45,099 bases of DNA, from assembly GCA_019240655.1 (NCBI GenBank), contig JAFAXX010000055.1, positions 1 through 45,099 on the forward strand. Reading direction: 5' to 3'. This document shows, in pieces, positions 1-7,890 of this stretch (position 1 is the stretch's first letter; each line of letters starts with the position of its first letter). Below the pieces are notes generated by a model that did no database searches, was not told the DNA's origin, and saw only the letters and a program-made list of their open reading frames with translations. Position numbers and translations under genes: made by a program. The stretch comes from Solirubrobacterales bacterium (GTDB lineage: Bacteria > Actinomycetota > Thermoleophilia > Solirubrobacterales > Solirubrobacteraceae).

Positions 1-273
1 AACGGGAACGACGGTTTGGAGGTCATTACGACTCCACGCTCGCGACCTTCGCTGTCAAGGCTACCGAGACACACCGGAGCCGCAATAGCGCTGCCGTCGA
101 GGCCGAAGCGCCTCGCCCGCGCCAAGCGATCCGCGCTTCCCTTCACCTCTCCTCGGTGATCGGCTGTCAGGGTCTGATGCCATCGCCAGGTCAAGCCCCG
201 ACCGGATGCGTTCGGCGCACACGACCGTCGCCGAAGCCCCCGCAGTGTCTCGTCATCGTGTCTCGCGACGGGG

Positions 274-279
274 TAGAGT
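274..279 (+). promoter_or_regulatory. -10 box of a probable leaderless promoter for the STAS gene
   Basis: TAGAGT fits the actinobacterial TAnnnT -10 pattern and ends 7 nt before the first ATG at 287, which would place the transcription start at or next to the start codon. There is no good Shine-Dalgarno sequence in front of that ATG. No convincing -35 is visible. Nothing else was recognised in positions 1-273. Confidence 0.45.
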
Positions 280-286
280 CGCGCGC

Positions 287-604
287 ATGATGGCTGAGTT
301 CTGGATCGACCGCACAGATGACCCCGGGGAGGTCGTGCTGACGCTCCACGGAGCCCTCGATCTTGCATCGGGGCCGGAGCTCGAGCGTTGCTTGAACGAG
401 GTATTGGCGCAACAGCATGCTCGCGTGCTGGTTGATCTGAACGAACTGACCTTCGTGGACAGCGCTGGGATAAGTGTGCTGATCCGGGCCAAGAAGCAGG
501 CGGAGGAGCGCGCGCGGCGGCTGCTCTTGCGCCGACCAACCGCCCAGGTGCAGCGGTTGTTCTCGGTCGTCGGCCTAGCAACCTGGCTCGAGCCCGAGGA
601 CTGA
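287..604 (+). CDS. STAS-domain protein (anti-sigma factor antagonist type)
   Basis: A single STAS domain of about 105 residues, the usual size for SpoIIAA/RsbV-like anti-anti-sigma proteins. These bind anti-sigma kinases and are switched off by phosphorylation of a serine. The diagnostic loop FVDSAGISVL near the middle carries the DSAG serine that is the phosphorylation site in this family. An in-frame ATG at 206 exists, but the extra N-terminal residues are arginine-rich and unlike the family. The ATG ATG at 287 follows a -10 box at leaderless distance and starts right before the first beta strand. No cognate anti-sigma kinase is adjacent, so the partner is unknown. The 224 bases after the stop show no gene that I can support. 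Confidence 0.85.
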   Translation: MMAEFWIDRTDDPGEVVLTLHGALDLASGPELERCLNEVLAQQHARVLVDLNELTFVDSAGISVLIRAKKQAEERARRLLLRRPTAQVQRLFSVVGLATWLEPED

Positions 605-828
605 GCCACGAGCAGGCGCACGAGGTCGCCAGCCGGCGCGGGCGCTCGAGGCGCTTCGTCGCCTTCGACCTCCTCCGGTTGCCGGTCAAGACGTGCGTCC
701 CTTTGTGCCGGAGGAGCGCGATGCGCGCCTGCGCGAGGCCCTTCCGGTCTGTGTCCGTGACGGACGGCCCTCGCGTTTAACCGCCCAAGCCTAGATGCAC
801 ACGCGCGTGCGAGAACCTCAGCGGCGAC

Positions 829-1053
829 TCAGGCATCCGGGAAGGCGTCCGTACGAGCCGCGCCCCAACTTCCGTACACCTCGCTCACCGTACTCGCCGC
901 CGGCCACGCGCCGTCCTGCAGCCGGGCCAGCGCCTCGCGCCCGCGCCTGCTCGCGTGTGAGACCGACCAGTCATAGGAGCTCGGTGGGCTGCCGTAGCGG
1001 GCGTACCATGCGCGCATCGCTTCGCGCAAGCGTTCGCGCGTCCATTCCCGCGC
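829..1053 (-). pseudogene. Fragment of a homing-endonuclease-associated repeat (HNH_repeat-like) protein
   Basis: Read on the minus strand this stretch encodes a compact helical module: WTRERLREAMRAWYARYG, then PPSSYDWSVSHA, then a RRG-EALARL segment and a final GSWGAARTDAF. This spacing of a W-x-R start, a PPSSYDW motif and a terminal GSW-AAR is the repeat found near HNH homing endonucleases and in many actinobacterial DNA-binding proteins. The frame is open upstream to about 1080 with only TTG at 1029 as a start; sensible repeat sequence begins near 1050. It directly abuts, in the opposite direction, the transposase fragment that follows, so I read it as the 3' end of a gene cut by an insertion or rearrangement. 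The plus-strand frame across it is only the antisense of this coding sequence. Confidence 0.55.
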
Positions 1054-1064
1054 GATCGCGCCGG

Positions 1065-1640
1065 AGCCAGCCTGGCGAACTCGTGCAGATGGACTGCTTC
1101 TTCATCGGCCGCCTGTCCGAAAGCAAAGGCTCGGTCTGGCAGTACACCGCGATCGACGTCGCCTCGGGCTATACCTGGGCCGAGCTGCACACCTCCGAGC
1201 CCAACCCCAGATCCCGCCACTGCCAGGCGCTGCTTCACCGTCTCGGGGAGGGGACGGCGCGCGCTCGTAGGGCTCGCGGTGGCGGGCGATCAGATGCGGG
1301 CTGGAAGCTCGCAACCGTGACGAGCGACAACGGCTCGGAATTCGTCAGCCAAGACTTCGCCACCGCCGTGCGCGCCGCCGGCGCCCACCAGCGGCGAGTC
1401 AAAGCCGGACGCCCCACCTCAAACGGCTGTGTCGAGCGCGTCCAGCTCACGATCCTCGAGCGGTGCTGGCGACCAAGCTTCGCTCGCTCACTCGTGCCCA
1501 AGGTCACCGCCCTCCGCCGCGACCTCGACGAATACCTCACCTACCACAACACCGACCGGGCGCACACCGGCCGCCACACCCAAGGCCGCGTCCCCGCCGA
1601 AATCGTCTACGGTGCCCCCAAGATGCGAGCAGCGCGATGA
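1065..1640 (+). pseudogene. IS481-like transposase, 5'-truncated integrase catalytic domain
   Basis: Catalytic core of an IS481/IS3-type DDE transposase. The three acidic residues are visible: Asp in QMDCFF (codon 1092), Asp in TSDNGSEF (codon 1326) and Glu in CVERVQ (codon 1434). The second and third are 35 residues apart, the classic DD(35)E spacing. The C-terminal YLTYHNTDRAHTGRHTQGRVPAEIV block is the normal end of the family. The N-terminal helix-turn-helix half is missing: the open frame continues upstream to 795, but that part is the antisense of the repeat-protein fragment. A low-complexity Arg/Gly-rich insertion lies between the first and second Asp. No terminal inverted repeats or target duplication could be found, so this is a dead remnant. 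Confidence 0.75.
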
Positions 1641-1725
1641 CCTGTCGCGCCTACTCCGGGTTAGCGCACCCTAGAGCACCCGGCGTCGAAGCGGCTGATC
1701 CGGCCGCGGGCCTCGCCCGGCGCGG

Positions 1726-2529
1726 TCAATCCTCGAGCCAGCGCTGGATCCGTGGGGAGGATCGGAGCGCCGAGAAGTCGCCCTCGTCGCGGATTTGCTC
1801 GGCCGCGCTCACGAGCGCCTCGATCGCCGCCCACGCGAGCGCGCCGCCGACGCTGATTCGCTGCGCGCCGGCCTCGAAGACCTCAGCCGCGCGGAGCCCG
1901 CGATGGGCGAGTACGTTCACCGGCTTCTCCGTGGCCGCGCAGATGGCTTGGACCTCCGCGGCGGTCCGCAGCCCCGGCGCGTAGAGAACATCCGCGCCAG
2001 CCCGCTCGTAGGCCTGTAGGCGGGCGATCGTGTCGTCAAGGTCGGGGTTGCCGCGGATGAAGTTCTCCGCCCGGGCGGTGACCATGAACGGGAAGCTCAA
2101 CCGGCGAGCCGCCGCGCACGCCGCGGCGACGCGGTCGGCCGCGCGCTCGACGGGATAGAGGCCGTCGTCGGCGTCCCAGTCCTCGATCGATCCGCCCACC
2201 GCCCCCGCCGCGGCCGCGCGGTCGATTGCCCGCGCGGGCGCGTCGGGATCCGGACCGTGCCCGTTCTCGAGGTCGACGGAGACCGGCAGGCCGCACGCGC
2301 GATCGAGCGCGCGCACGTGCTCGGCAAGCTCGTCGAGCGACGCGCCCCCGTCGCGGCGCCCGAGCGTGAACGCGAACCCCGAGCTCGTCGTGGCGAGGGC
2401 GCGGAAGCCGAGCGCCTCCAGGACCTTGGCGGATCCGACGTCCCAGGGATTCGGAATCACGAACGGCTGACCCTTATGAAGCGCCTCGAAGGCCGCCGCC
2501 TTGCGCACCTGGTCGGAGTCCGTCGTCAC
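1726..2529 (-). CDS. Isocitrate lyase / PEP mutase family protein
   Basis: A complete 267-residue protein of the PEP mutase/isocitrate lyase superfamily (TIM barrel that makes or breaks C-C or C-P bonds next to a carboxylate, with Mg2+). Family signatures in order: IPNPWDVGSAKVLEALGF near residue 25, TTSSGFAFTLG near 47, SVDLENGHG near 83 (metal-binding Asp/Glu), GGSIEDWD near 113, VTARAENFIRG near 150 and GADVLYAPGL near 178. The usual KxxGxxCxG loop of true isocitrate lyases is absent, as in the short 2-methylisocitrate-lyase-like and carboxyphosphonoenolpyruvate-type members. The substrate cannot be told from sequence. It stands alone on the minus strand; no neighbour suggests a pathway. 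Confidence 0.85.
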   Translation of the reverse strand: MTTDSDQVRKAAAFEALHKGQPFVIPNPWDVGSAKVLEALGFRALATTSSGFAFTLGRRDGGASLDELAEHVRALDRACGLPVSVDLENGHGPDPDAPARAIDRAAAAGAVGGSIEDWDADDGLYPVERAADRVAAACAAARRLSFPFMVTARAENFIRGNPDLDDTIARLQAYERAGADVLYAPGLRTAAEVQAICAATEKPVNVLAHRGLRAAEVFEAGAQRISVGGALAWAAIEALVSAAEQIRDEGDFSALRSSPRIQRWLED

Positions 2530-2571
2530 GGACGACGAAGCCTAGCCGACCGACGGCCCACCGCGGGCCGG

Positions 2572-2646
2572 GGAGCGCCGGCGCGCTCAGTGCGAACAGC
2601 CGCGTACCTGCGGGAAGCGCTCGACATCGGTGACGAGATTCCGACG
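2572..2646 (-). repeat. Partial copy of the 3' end of the secreted-protein gene at 3772-4623
   Basis: About 75 bases here match 3756-3831 with only a handful of differences, including the shared block AAGCGCTCGACATCGGTGAC. In the other copy this sequence encodes the last 17 or so codons (TDVERFLQAHGYSH) and stop of the secreted protein plus 15 bases beyond. Here it has no attached gene and lies between the PEP-mutase-like gene and the amidotransferase gene. It is the trace of a duplication whose remaining part has been lost. Confidence 0.75.
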
Positions 2647-2839
2647 TTGGTCGTGGTGCTTCCTTGTGCGTAGATCGGCCGGCCGCACGGCCACCGGTTA
2701 ACCCACGCATCACCTGATCGCGGCTAAGCGAGGCGGTTCGGATGCCCGCTTGTCCAATCGACACGTGCACACCTCCTTGTCGGGAGCTCGCGCCGGCACG
2801 AGGCTATGAGCCCCTGCCACCAATGAAGGGAGCGCTCCT

Positions 2840-3694
2840 ATGTGCCGCTGGCTCGCCTACTGCGGTTCACCCGTCCTGCTCGAGAAGGCTCTCTACTCGC
2901 CGGCGCACTCGCTGATCGAGCAGAGCCTGCATTCCACCCTCGGCGCCGAGGCCACCAACGGCGACGGGTTCGGGATCGGCTGGTACGACGAGCAGCCCGC
3001 GCCGGGCGTGTTCAAGAGCATCGAACCGGCCTGGAACGACCAGAACCTCCGCGAGCTCGCGGCGCACGTGAGCTCGGGACACTTCTTCGCCCACATTCGC
3101 GCGGCGATCGGCTCTGCCGTACAGCAGACCAACTGCCACCCGTTCCGGCACGGGCGGTGGCTGTTCATGCACAACGGCTACCTGGCCGAGCTGCCCCGGG
3201 TCAAGCGCGACCTGGTGCTCGCCGTCGACGAATCGCTCTACCCCGAGATCAAGGGGCAGGCCGACACCGAGATCCTCTTCTACCTGGCACTCACGTTCGG
3301 GCTCGAGGCTGACCCGCTCGAGGCGCTCGCGCTCGCGATCGGCCTGGTCGAGGACGTGGGGCACCGTAAGGACGTCAAGTTCCCGTTCCAGGGAACGGTG
3401 GCGACGACTGACGGCGAACGCATCTGGGCGCTTCGGTACTCGAGCGAACGCCGGTCGCGGTCGCTCTTCTATACGACCGACGTGCCCACCCTGCGCCAGC
3501 TCTACCCCGAGCAGCACATCCTGGGCGAGATCTCCGACGACGCACGGCTGGTTGTCTCCGAGCCGCTCGGCGACCTTCCCGGGGTGTGGAACGAGGTCCC
3601 CGAGTCGATGTGCGGCGTCGTCGGCTGCGGCGAGCATCACATGCAGCCGTTCCAAGTCAAGCCGCCCACGAAATCGGTGGCGGTCGAGGTCTGA
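2840..3694 (+). CDS. Class II glutamine amidotransferase (YafJ/EgtC-like)
   Basis: An N-terminal-nucleophile amidotransferase of 284 residues. Cys2, exposed after Met removal (MCRWLAY), is the catalytic nucleophile that releases ammonia from glutamine or a related gamma-glutamyl amide. Further family motifs: NGDGFGIGWYD near residue 46, FAHIRAA near 82, CHPFRHGRWLFMHNG near 98. The length fits stand-alone GATase_4 proteins such as YafJ and EgtC. EgtC removes the gamma-glutamyl group in ergothioneine synthesis, but no egtA, egtB, egtD or egtE gene is nearby, so I do not give that name. The start is fixed by AAGGGAG placed 8 nt upstream. It lies between the two copies of the 75-bp repeat. Confidence 0.88.
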   Translation: MCRWLAYCGSPVLLEKALYSPAHSLIEQSLHSTLGAEATNGDGFGIGWYDEQPAPGVFKSIEPAWNDQNLRELAAHVSSGHFFAHIRAAIGSAVQQTNCHPFRHGRWLFMHNGYLAELPRVKRDLVLAVDESLYPEIKGQADTEILFYLALTFGLEADPLEALALAIGLVEDVGHRKDVKFPFQGTVATTDGERIWALRYSSERRSRSLFYTTDVPTLRQLYPEQHILGEISDDARLVVSEPLGDLPGVWNEVPESMCGVVGCGEHHMQPFQVKPPTKSVAVEV

Positions 3695-3755
3695 GCCGAC
3701 AGACGAACAGCGGAGCTTCGCGCGGCGGAGGGGCGATCCGTAGCTGAGCGGGCCG

Positions 3756-3831
3756 CGGAGCGCCGGCGCGCTCAGTGCGAATAGCCGTGTGCCTGCAGGA
3801 AGCGCTCGACATCGGTGACGAGATTGCGACC
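3756..3831 (-). repeat. Parent copy of the 75-bp duplicated segment
   Basis: The 3' end and stop of the secreted-protein gene, nearly identical to the orphan piece at 2572-2646. The two copies are in the same orientation and flank the amidotransferase gene, which makes this about a 1.2-kb direct-repeat-bounded unit. Confidence 0.75.
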
Positions 3832-4623
3832 GGCGGCCGCCGCGAGACTGAAGGCGCTGTTCAGGTGGCCCGCCGCGGCCTCGGCCGCCAGGTAGCTTCG
3901 CGTGAGCGTGTCGTGGCCGAGCATCTCCTCGTCGGCCGCCCACGCCGCGATCAGCCCGATGCTGTCCTCGTAGTGCCGGCGCGCGGTGCTCTGGTAGAAG
4001 CGCAGCCACGTCGCGGCGTCCTTGGCGATCAGCCGAGGGTACTTTCGGGTCACGTTCTTGAAGTGCCGATTCGCGAAGGTGAGGATCTGGATCGGCAGTC
4101 CCGATGCCGCATAGTCGGTGAACGCGTACGCGAACGCATCGTCCGCGGTCAGGAACTGAAAGCGGCCGTTGTGCCGCAGATCGACGATTCGCGCGCCGGG
4201 ATCGCCGAAGTTGCGCCCGGTTTCGACGTAGGTCTTCCCGGTCGGGTCAGCCGAGAAGATCTGCTCGATCGAGCAGCAATGCGCGCCACCGCTGTAGAGG
4301 TCGAGCACGACGTCGCGCCGGCCGTTGTGCTCCAGATCGAGGACGTGCACCGAGGATCTCCGGCTCAACAGCGAGCCAGGGGCGCACTCGGCGTGGCAGA
4401 ACCTCGAATCGACCGCCCGCTGGTAGAAGACGCTGCTGCCGCGGGTGATCGTCAGCCGCTCGCCGCTGTAGTCGGGGAGATGGCCGCGAAACTCGAACGT
4501 TGCGGCGACGTCGCCCGAATGAGCCGTCTGTGTCGTCGCGCCCGCCGGCGTGGCGGCTCCGAGCGAGGCCGCGACTCCAAGCGAGACGGCGAGTACGCAG
4601 ATCATGGTCATGATCGGCCGCAT
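3772..4623 (-). CDS. Secreted protein of unknown function
   Basis: A 283-residue exported protein. The first 30 or so residues are a typical Sec signal peptide with a hydrophobic core (MTMICVLAVSLGVAASLG) and an Ala-x-Ala cleavage region near ATPAGA. The mature part has beta-rich blocks such as VHVLDLEHNGRRDVVLDLY and VDLRHNGRFQFLTAD, which resemble FG-GAP/VCBS-like strands where D-x-N/G-x-D loops may bind calcium, and a conserved-looking GGAHCCS. The C-terminal third is helical. The open frame extends far upstream to 5346, but that part is the antisense of the esterase gene; the ATG at 4623 immediately before the signal peptide is the sensible start. I do not recognise a specific function. 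Confidence 0.8.
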   Translation of the reverse strand: MRPIMTMICVLAVSLGVAASLGAATPAGATTQTAHSGDVAATFEFRGHLPDYSGERLTITRGSSVFYQRAVDSRFCHAECAPGSLLSRRSSVHVLDLEHNGRRDVVLDLYSGGAHCCSIEQIFSADPTGKTYVETGRNFGDPGARIVDLRHNGRFQFLTADDAFAYAFTDYAASGLPIQILTFANRHFKNVTRKYPRLIAKDAATWLRFYQSTARRHYEDSIGLIAAWAADEEMLGHDTLTRSYLAAEAAAGHLNSAFSLAAAAGRNLVTDVERFLQAHGYSH

Positions 4624-4745
4624 CGCCACGATGCTAACCGGAGCCCACGACGCATCCGCCGGGCGACCGGCTCCCCAACTGTCGGCGGTCGCCGGCCGAC
4701 GTGGCGGCTCACGGACAGTCGGCGGTCGCGGCCGGACGCGGCCGC

Positions 4746-5804
4746 TCACGGCGCCGGCGTGCCCGCAGCGGTCAGCGCGAAGAAAGCCCAGACCGCCTCG
4801 GTCGCCGATGGGCCGCGCGGATCGGTGTAGGAACCGCCGGGTGTCCCGCCGGACCACGCGTGCCCGAGCCCGTCGACTTCGATCAGCTCGTGCCTGAGCG
4901 AGCCGCCGGCATCGGTCCACCGCGACTGAGTGTAGGGATGACGACCGGGACGGTCGAAGCGGTGCGAGGTGGTGGGTCGGGCGAGGTCGTGCTCGCTCGC
5001 GTGCCGGACGGCGAGGTGGTTCGCATACATCGATTGGCGAAGAACCCGGCGCCCGTTGGCGGGAGCCACCGTGCGGTCGGCGGTGCCGTGGATGACCAAG
5101 CTCGGCACCGGCCGCGCATGCCGGCCCATCGCGGCATGGGCGACCTCGCCGTCGGCATTGCCGCCGGTTTCCGGGCGGGCCATCGCCTGAAACGCCGCGC
5201 CCGCGTTCTCGGCGCAGCCATAGGGGAGGCCGGAGTGGACGGCAACGGCGGCGACCAGGTCGGGGTAGCACGTCGCCACGATGAGCGCCATCGCGCCGCC
5301 GGCTGACAATCCGGCTACGAACACCCGCGCCGGGTCGATCGTGCACCGGGAGTCGCCAGTCGCGAGTTCGCGGATAACCGCAGCGATTGCGTCCGGCTCA
5401 CCGGCTCCGCGCCGTTGATGCTCGGGCAGGAACCAGTTCCAGCAGCCCTGCGGGTTGCGGCGTCGGTCTTGTCCGGGGTAGACGACCACGAAGCCGTGAC
5501 GGTCGGCGGCATCGTTCATTGCCGTCGCCGCCGCGAACGTCGCCGGGTCCTGAGTGCAGCCGTGAAGCATGCAGACGAGCGCCGCCGGCGTCGACGGGTC
5601 GAGGCCGCGCGGGACATGGACCAGCGCGCGCGCCCCGCTCTGGCGCAGAGTTGGTCCGCGCCCACGCGCCGGGGGAGGCGCCGGTCGGCGGCTCGCCTGG
5701 TGGGCGGGCGCGGCAGGCAGGCCTGACTCGCCGATTGGAATCCCTGCGCGAGCGATGCTGGCCTGGTTCGCCGCAAACAGCTCCCGCCAATCGATGCCTG
5801 TCAT
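4746..5804 (-). CDS. PHB-depolymerase-family esterase (LpqC-like)
   Basis: An alpha/beta hydrolase of 352 residues of the extracellular/intracellular PHB depolymerase family (also feruloyl and acetylxylan esterases). Motifs in order: LVCMLHGCTQDPATFA near residue 82 (oxyanion hole), VVVYPGQD near 107, the nucleophile elbow GLSAGGAMA near 170, the acid in VIHGTADRTV near 240 and the histidine in DGLGHAWSGG near 319. The catalytic Ser-Asp-His triad is therefore complete. No signal peptide is visible, so an intracellular substrate (stored polyester or a short ester) is more likely than a secreted role. It is the second gene after the XRE regulator and has its own leaderless-type promoter in the 31-bp gap. 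Confidence 0.87.
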   Translation of the reverse strand: MTGIDWRELFAANQASIARAGIPIGESGLPAAPAHQASRRPAPPPARGRGPTLRQSGARALVHVPRGLDPSTPAALVCMLHGCTQDPATFAAATAMNDAADRHGFVVVYPGQDRRRNPQGCWNWFLPEHQRRGAGEPDAIAAVIRELATGDSRCTIDPARVFVAGLSAGGAMALIVATCYPDLVAAVAVHSGLPYGCAENAGAAFQAMARPETGGNADGEVAHAAMGRHARPVPSLVIHGTADRTVAPANGRRVLRQSMYANHLAVRHASEHDLARPTTSHRFDRPGRHPYTQSRWTDAGGSLRHELIEVDGLGHAWSGGTPGGSYTDPRGPSATEAVWAFFALTAAGTPAP

Positions 5805-5805
5805 T

Positions 5806-5839
5806 CGCTCAATATATCGAGCGGCGTCTTATATTTCAA
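5806..5839 (-). promoter_or_regulatory. Leaderless promoter with overlapping palindromic operator for the esterase gene
   Basis: On the minus strand TTGAAA (5834-5839), a 17-base spacer and TATATT (5811-5816) make a near-consensus housekeeping promoter, rare in DNA of this GC content. The -10 box ends 6 nt before the esterase ATG, so the mRNA should begin at the start codon. The -10 sits inside the imperfect 18-bp palindrome CGCTCAATATATCGAGCG (5806-5823), a natural operator site. The -35 box overlaps the stop codon of the upstream XRE gene, whose product is the obvious candidate repressor. Confidence 0.65.
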
Positions 5840-6213
5840 GCGAAAGGGGAGCGGCTGGCGAGGAAGCTCCGGTAAACGCTCAGTAGCGCAACGCGTTGAG
5901 GCTCGCTGAGCGCCGGGTCCGCCACGATCGCCGCCTCCGTGTCGCCGACGGCGCCTGCCGGCTTGGCCTCACCGCTCCCTTCGAGCAGCCCGGCGCGCGC
6001 GAGCAGTGGCCCAAGCGGTGTTCCCAGCGCGGAAGCGATCGCCCGCAGCACGGTCAGCGACGGCTCGTGCAGCCCGCGCTCGAGCTCGCTCAGATATGCG
6101 TTGGAGACATCGGTGCGGGCGGCGAGATCCCGCAGCGAGAGTCCGTTGGCCAGGCGCTGCGCGCGCAGCAGCACGCCAAGAGTCTCGAGCGCGGTCTTCT
6201 CGCCGTTGCTCAC
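5836..6213 (-). CDS. XRE-family helix-turn-helix regulator
   Basis: A 125-residue DNA-binding protein. Residues about 8-65 form a Cro/CI-type HTH: TLGVLLRAQRLANGLSLRDL, then the recognition part TDVSNAYLSELERG, then EPSLTVLRAIASALG. A short C-terminal tail follows. The GTG at 6213 gives the standard start right before the HTH; an ATG at 6282 would add an Arg-rich leader that looks non-coding. It precedes the esterase gene by 31 bp on the same strand, and a palindrome lies over the esterase promoter. That suggests control of the esterase (inference). It is divergent from the zinc-ribbon gene at 6357. Confidence 0.82.
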   Translation of the reverse strand: MSNGEKTALETLGVLLRAQRLANGLSLRDLAARTDVSNAYLSELERGLHEPSLTVLRAIASALGTPLGPLLARAGLLEGSGEAKPAGAVGDTEAAIVADPALSEPQRVALLSVYRSFLASRSPFA

Positions 6214-6356
6214 CACGACATCTTCGCGCGCCGCGCGTCGCCTGGCACCCGCCGGATGGCAGCGGCCTGCACTGACGTACAACCCTCGGCTGCTCTCTTC
6301 ACAAGAAATGAACTCCGGTTTACCCGCCGCAGATGAAACCGCGGCATTCTCGCGGC

Positions 6357-6560
6357 ATGCATCCCGGCTATTGCCCCAACTGCGGCGAGCGCGTCACGCC
6401 CTACGCCGCGGGGTGCTCGCTCTGCGGAGCAGATCTCGACCCAAGACGGTGGCAGCGGCCAGTGTCGGTGTCACAGCGACTCTCGGTTCGGTTCCCGGCC
6501 CGGTGGCGGCGTGCGCTGACCGCTCGGAGAGCCGAGGTTCCGCGTCGGACGGCGCGGTAA
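6357..6560 (+). CDS. Small zinc-ribbon protein
   Basis: A 67-residue protein that opens with one treble-clef/zinc-ribbon knuckle pair: CPNCGE at residues 6-11 and CSLCGA at about 21-26, four cysteines in CxxC-x11-CxxC spacing able to bind one zinc. The rest is Arg-rich. The ATG at 6357 (MHPGYCPNCG) is preferred over the one at 6333 because it starts right at the conserved domain and CATTCT lies 6 nt upstream as a possible leaderless -10. Proteins of this kind are common in actinobacteria next to membrane or signalling genes, but no function can be assigned. Confidence 0.6.
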   Translation: MHPGYCPNCGERVTPYAAGCSLCGADLDPRRWQRPVSVSQRLSVRFPARWRRALTARRAEVPRRTAR

Positions 6561-6600
6561 GTAAGCCGCCGGCGTGCAGCGCCGTGGCCGCCGTGGACCC

Positions 6601-7152
6601 TCAGGATCGACCGGTGGACAGCAGTTCGAGCTCCGCCGCACGCTGGGCGATCCGCTCGTCGTCGCTGACGAGACGCCACACCGTCGAGCGCCGGGAGCCC
6701 TCGCGGCGAACCCGACCCGATGTCTCGAGCTCGCGCAACAACTTGAGCGTCTTGTCGTAGGCGACTCCGGCCTGAGCAGCGATCGCGCTTGCGCTGAGGC
6801 CGGTGCCGGACGCGCGGATAAGCTGCTCGAGGTCCGCGAGCTGAAGCGGCGCTTCCGATCGGCGAGGACGCCGTATCTTGCTCGTCGCCGCGCGGCGGGA
6901 CTTCTTCGCCGTGCCAGTTGATGTCACCGACGAGGATGCGGCGCGGGAGCGCGCCAGCGTGGGGGTACCCGCTTTGGTGCTGTTACCGCGTGTCCGTTTG
7001 GAGATCACGCGGGCGCTGCCGTTTCGGGCGCTCACCGCATCGGCGGTGGATGCGTTCAGGGCGGCGCGGACGGTCTCGAGCTGGGCAATCTCGGCGCGGA
7101 GCTCGCCTATGCGTGTTTCGAGCGAAGTGAGGAGTGAGGAGATGTATGACAT
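6601..7152 (-). CDS. Putative DNA-binding protein: coiled coil plus C-terminal winged helix
   Basis: 183 residues in three parts. Residues 1-32 form a heptad-rich helix (SSLLTSLETRIGELRAEIAQL), probably a dimerising coiled coil. Residues about 33-100 are a basic, Ser/Thr/Ala/Lys/Arg-rich linker like those of histone-like proteins. Residues about 105-165 look like a winged helix: LADLEQLIRASGTGLSASAI, AAQAGVAYDKTLKLLRELE, then the wing GRVRREGSRRSTVWRLV. The start ATG at 7152 opens the coiled coil; the frame remains open to 7209 with Arg-rich sequence. I read it as a nucleoid-associated or transcription factor of unknown target. Confidence 0.7.
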   Translation of the reverse strand: MSYISSLLTSLETRIGELRAEIAQLETVRAALNASTADAVSARNGSARVISKRTRGNSTKAGTPTLARSRAASSSVTSTGTAKKSRRAATSKIRRPRRSEAPLQLADLEQLIRASGTGLSASAIAAQAGVAYDKTLKLLRELETSGRVRREGSRRSTVWRLVSDDERIAQRAAELELLSTGRS

Positions 7153-7259
7153 TGACACTAGAGTACGTGACCGCGCCGATTTTCGTCGCAGGCGGCGCGG
7201 AGGACCCACGCGTTGATCGGTCGGGACGACCGTGAGGCCTCGAGCTTCGCGCCGGGCGC

Positions 7260-7697
7260 TCAGCCGGTGAGGCCCTTCTCGGCGAGCTGTCGCTGGGCGG
7301 ATTCCGACTTCTCGAGCCCGTCGAGCCGCATCCCCCGCAGCACCTCCGCAGCCTTGGTGAATTGGATCTCACGGTAGTCGACGACCTGGACATGATTACC
7401 CCATGGGTCGCGGAAATCTACGGATCCCGAGGGCGGCACGCTGATCGCGGCTTGCTGCAATGCCATTCGGACTGCTTCCTTGTCGTCGACCACGAGTCCG
7501 AAGTGCCGCGCGCCGTCGCGCGGCTGGGTACGTCCCGCGGTCAGCGCGATGAACTGATCGCCAATGTCAATGAACGCCATCTGATTCCCTGCGCGTCCGC
7601 GGAGCTCGAACTCGAAGAAACGTCCGTACCAGCTCAGGGCCTCCTCCACGGTGCCCACCTCGAGCGCCACGTGATTGATTCCGACCAGCCGCGCCAT
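7260..7697 (-). CDS. VOC-family (glyoxalase/dioxygenase-fold) protein
   Basis: A 145-residue vicinal-oxygen-chelate protein. INHVALEVGTVEEALSWYGRF starts the first beta-alpha-beta-beta-beta module with the usual metal-ligand His in NHVAL; DGARHFGLVVDD opens the second module with another His, and DFRDPWGNHVQVVDY ends it in the typical way. These positions match metal ligands in glyoxalase I, fosfomycin-resistance and ring-cleavage enzymes. A helical extension (residues 115-145) follows. The substrate is unknown. The start is taken at MARLVG (7697), where the domain begins. Confidence 0.82.
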   Translation of the reverse strand: MARLVGINHVALEVGTVEEALSWYGRFFEFELRGRAGNQMAFIDIGDQFIALTAGRTQPRDGARHFGLVVDDKEAVRMALQQAAISVPPSGSVDFRDPWGNHVQVVDYREIQFTKAAEVLRGMRLDGLEKSESAQRQLAEKGLTG

Positions 7698-7890
7698 CCG
7701 TCCATACTGGTGGCTTCCGGCGCGGCTGTCCATCGGCAATCCGTCGAGATCCCGATCGCCCTCTTCCCGCGCTGCTCAGGCGCGCCGACAACACGATCCG
7801 CGTGCTCACCGGGGGTGTGACTTGCACGGCGACGTGGTCTGTAGCAGTCTGATGCCGGCAATGCCGTCCGCCAGAATCTGGCCGGTGCCG

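Noticed and set aside
795-1064. N-terminal part of the transposase frame as real coding sequence
   Set aside because: It is Arg/Pro-rich and antisense to a minus-strand frame with a recognisable domain.
4624-5346. N-terminal extension of the secreted protein on the minus strand
   Set aside because: It is the out-of-frame shadow of the esterase gene; the signal peptide begins at 4623.
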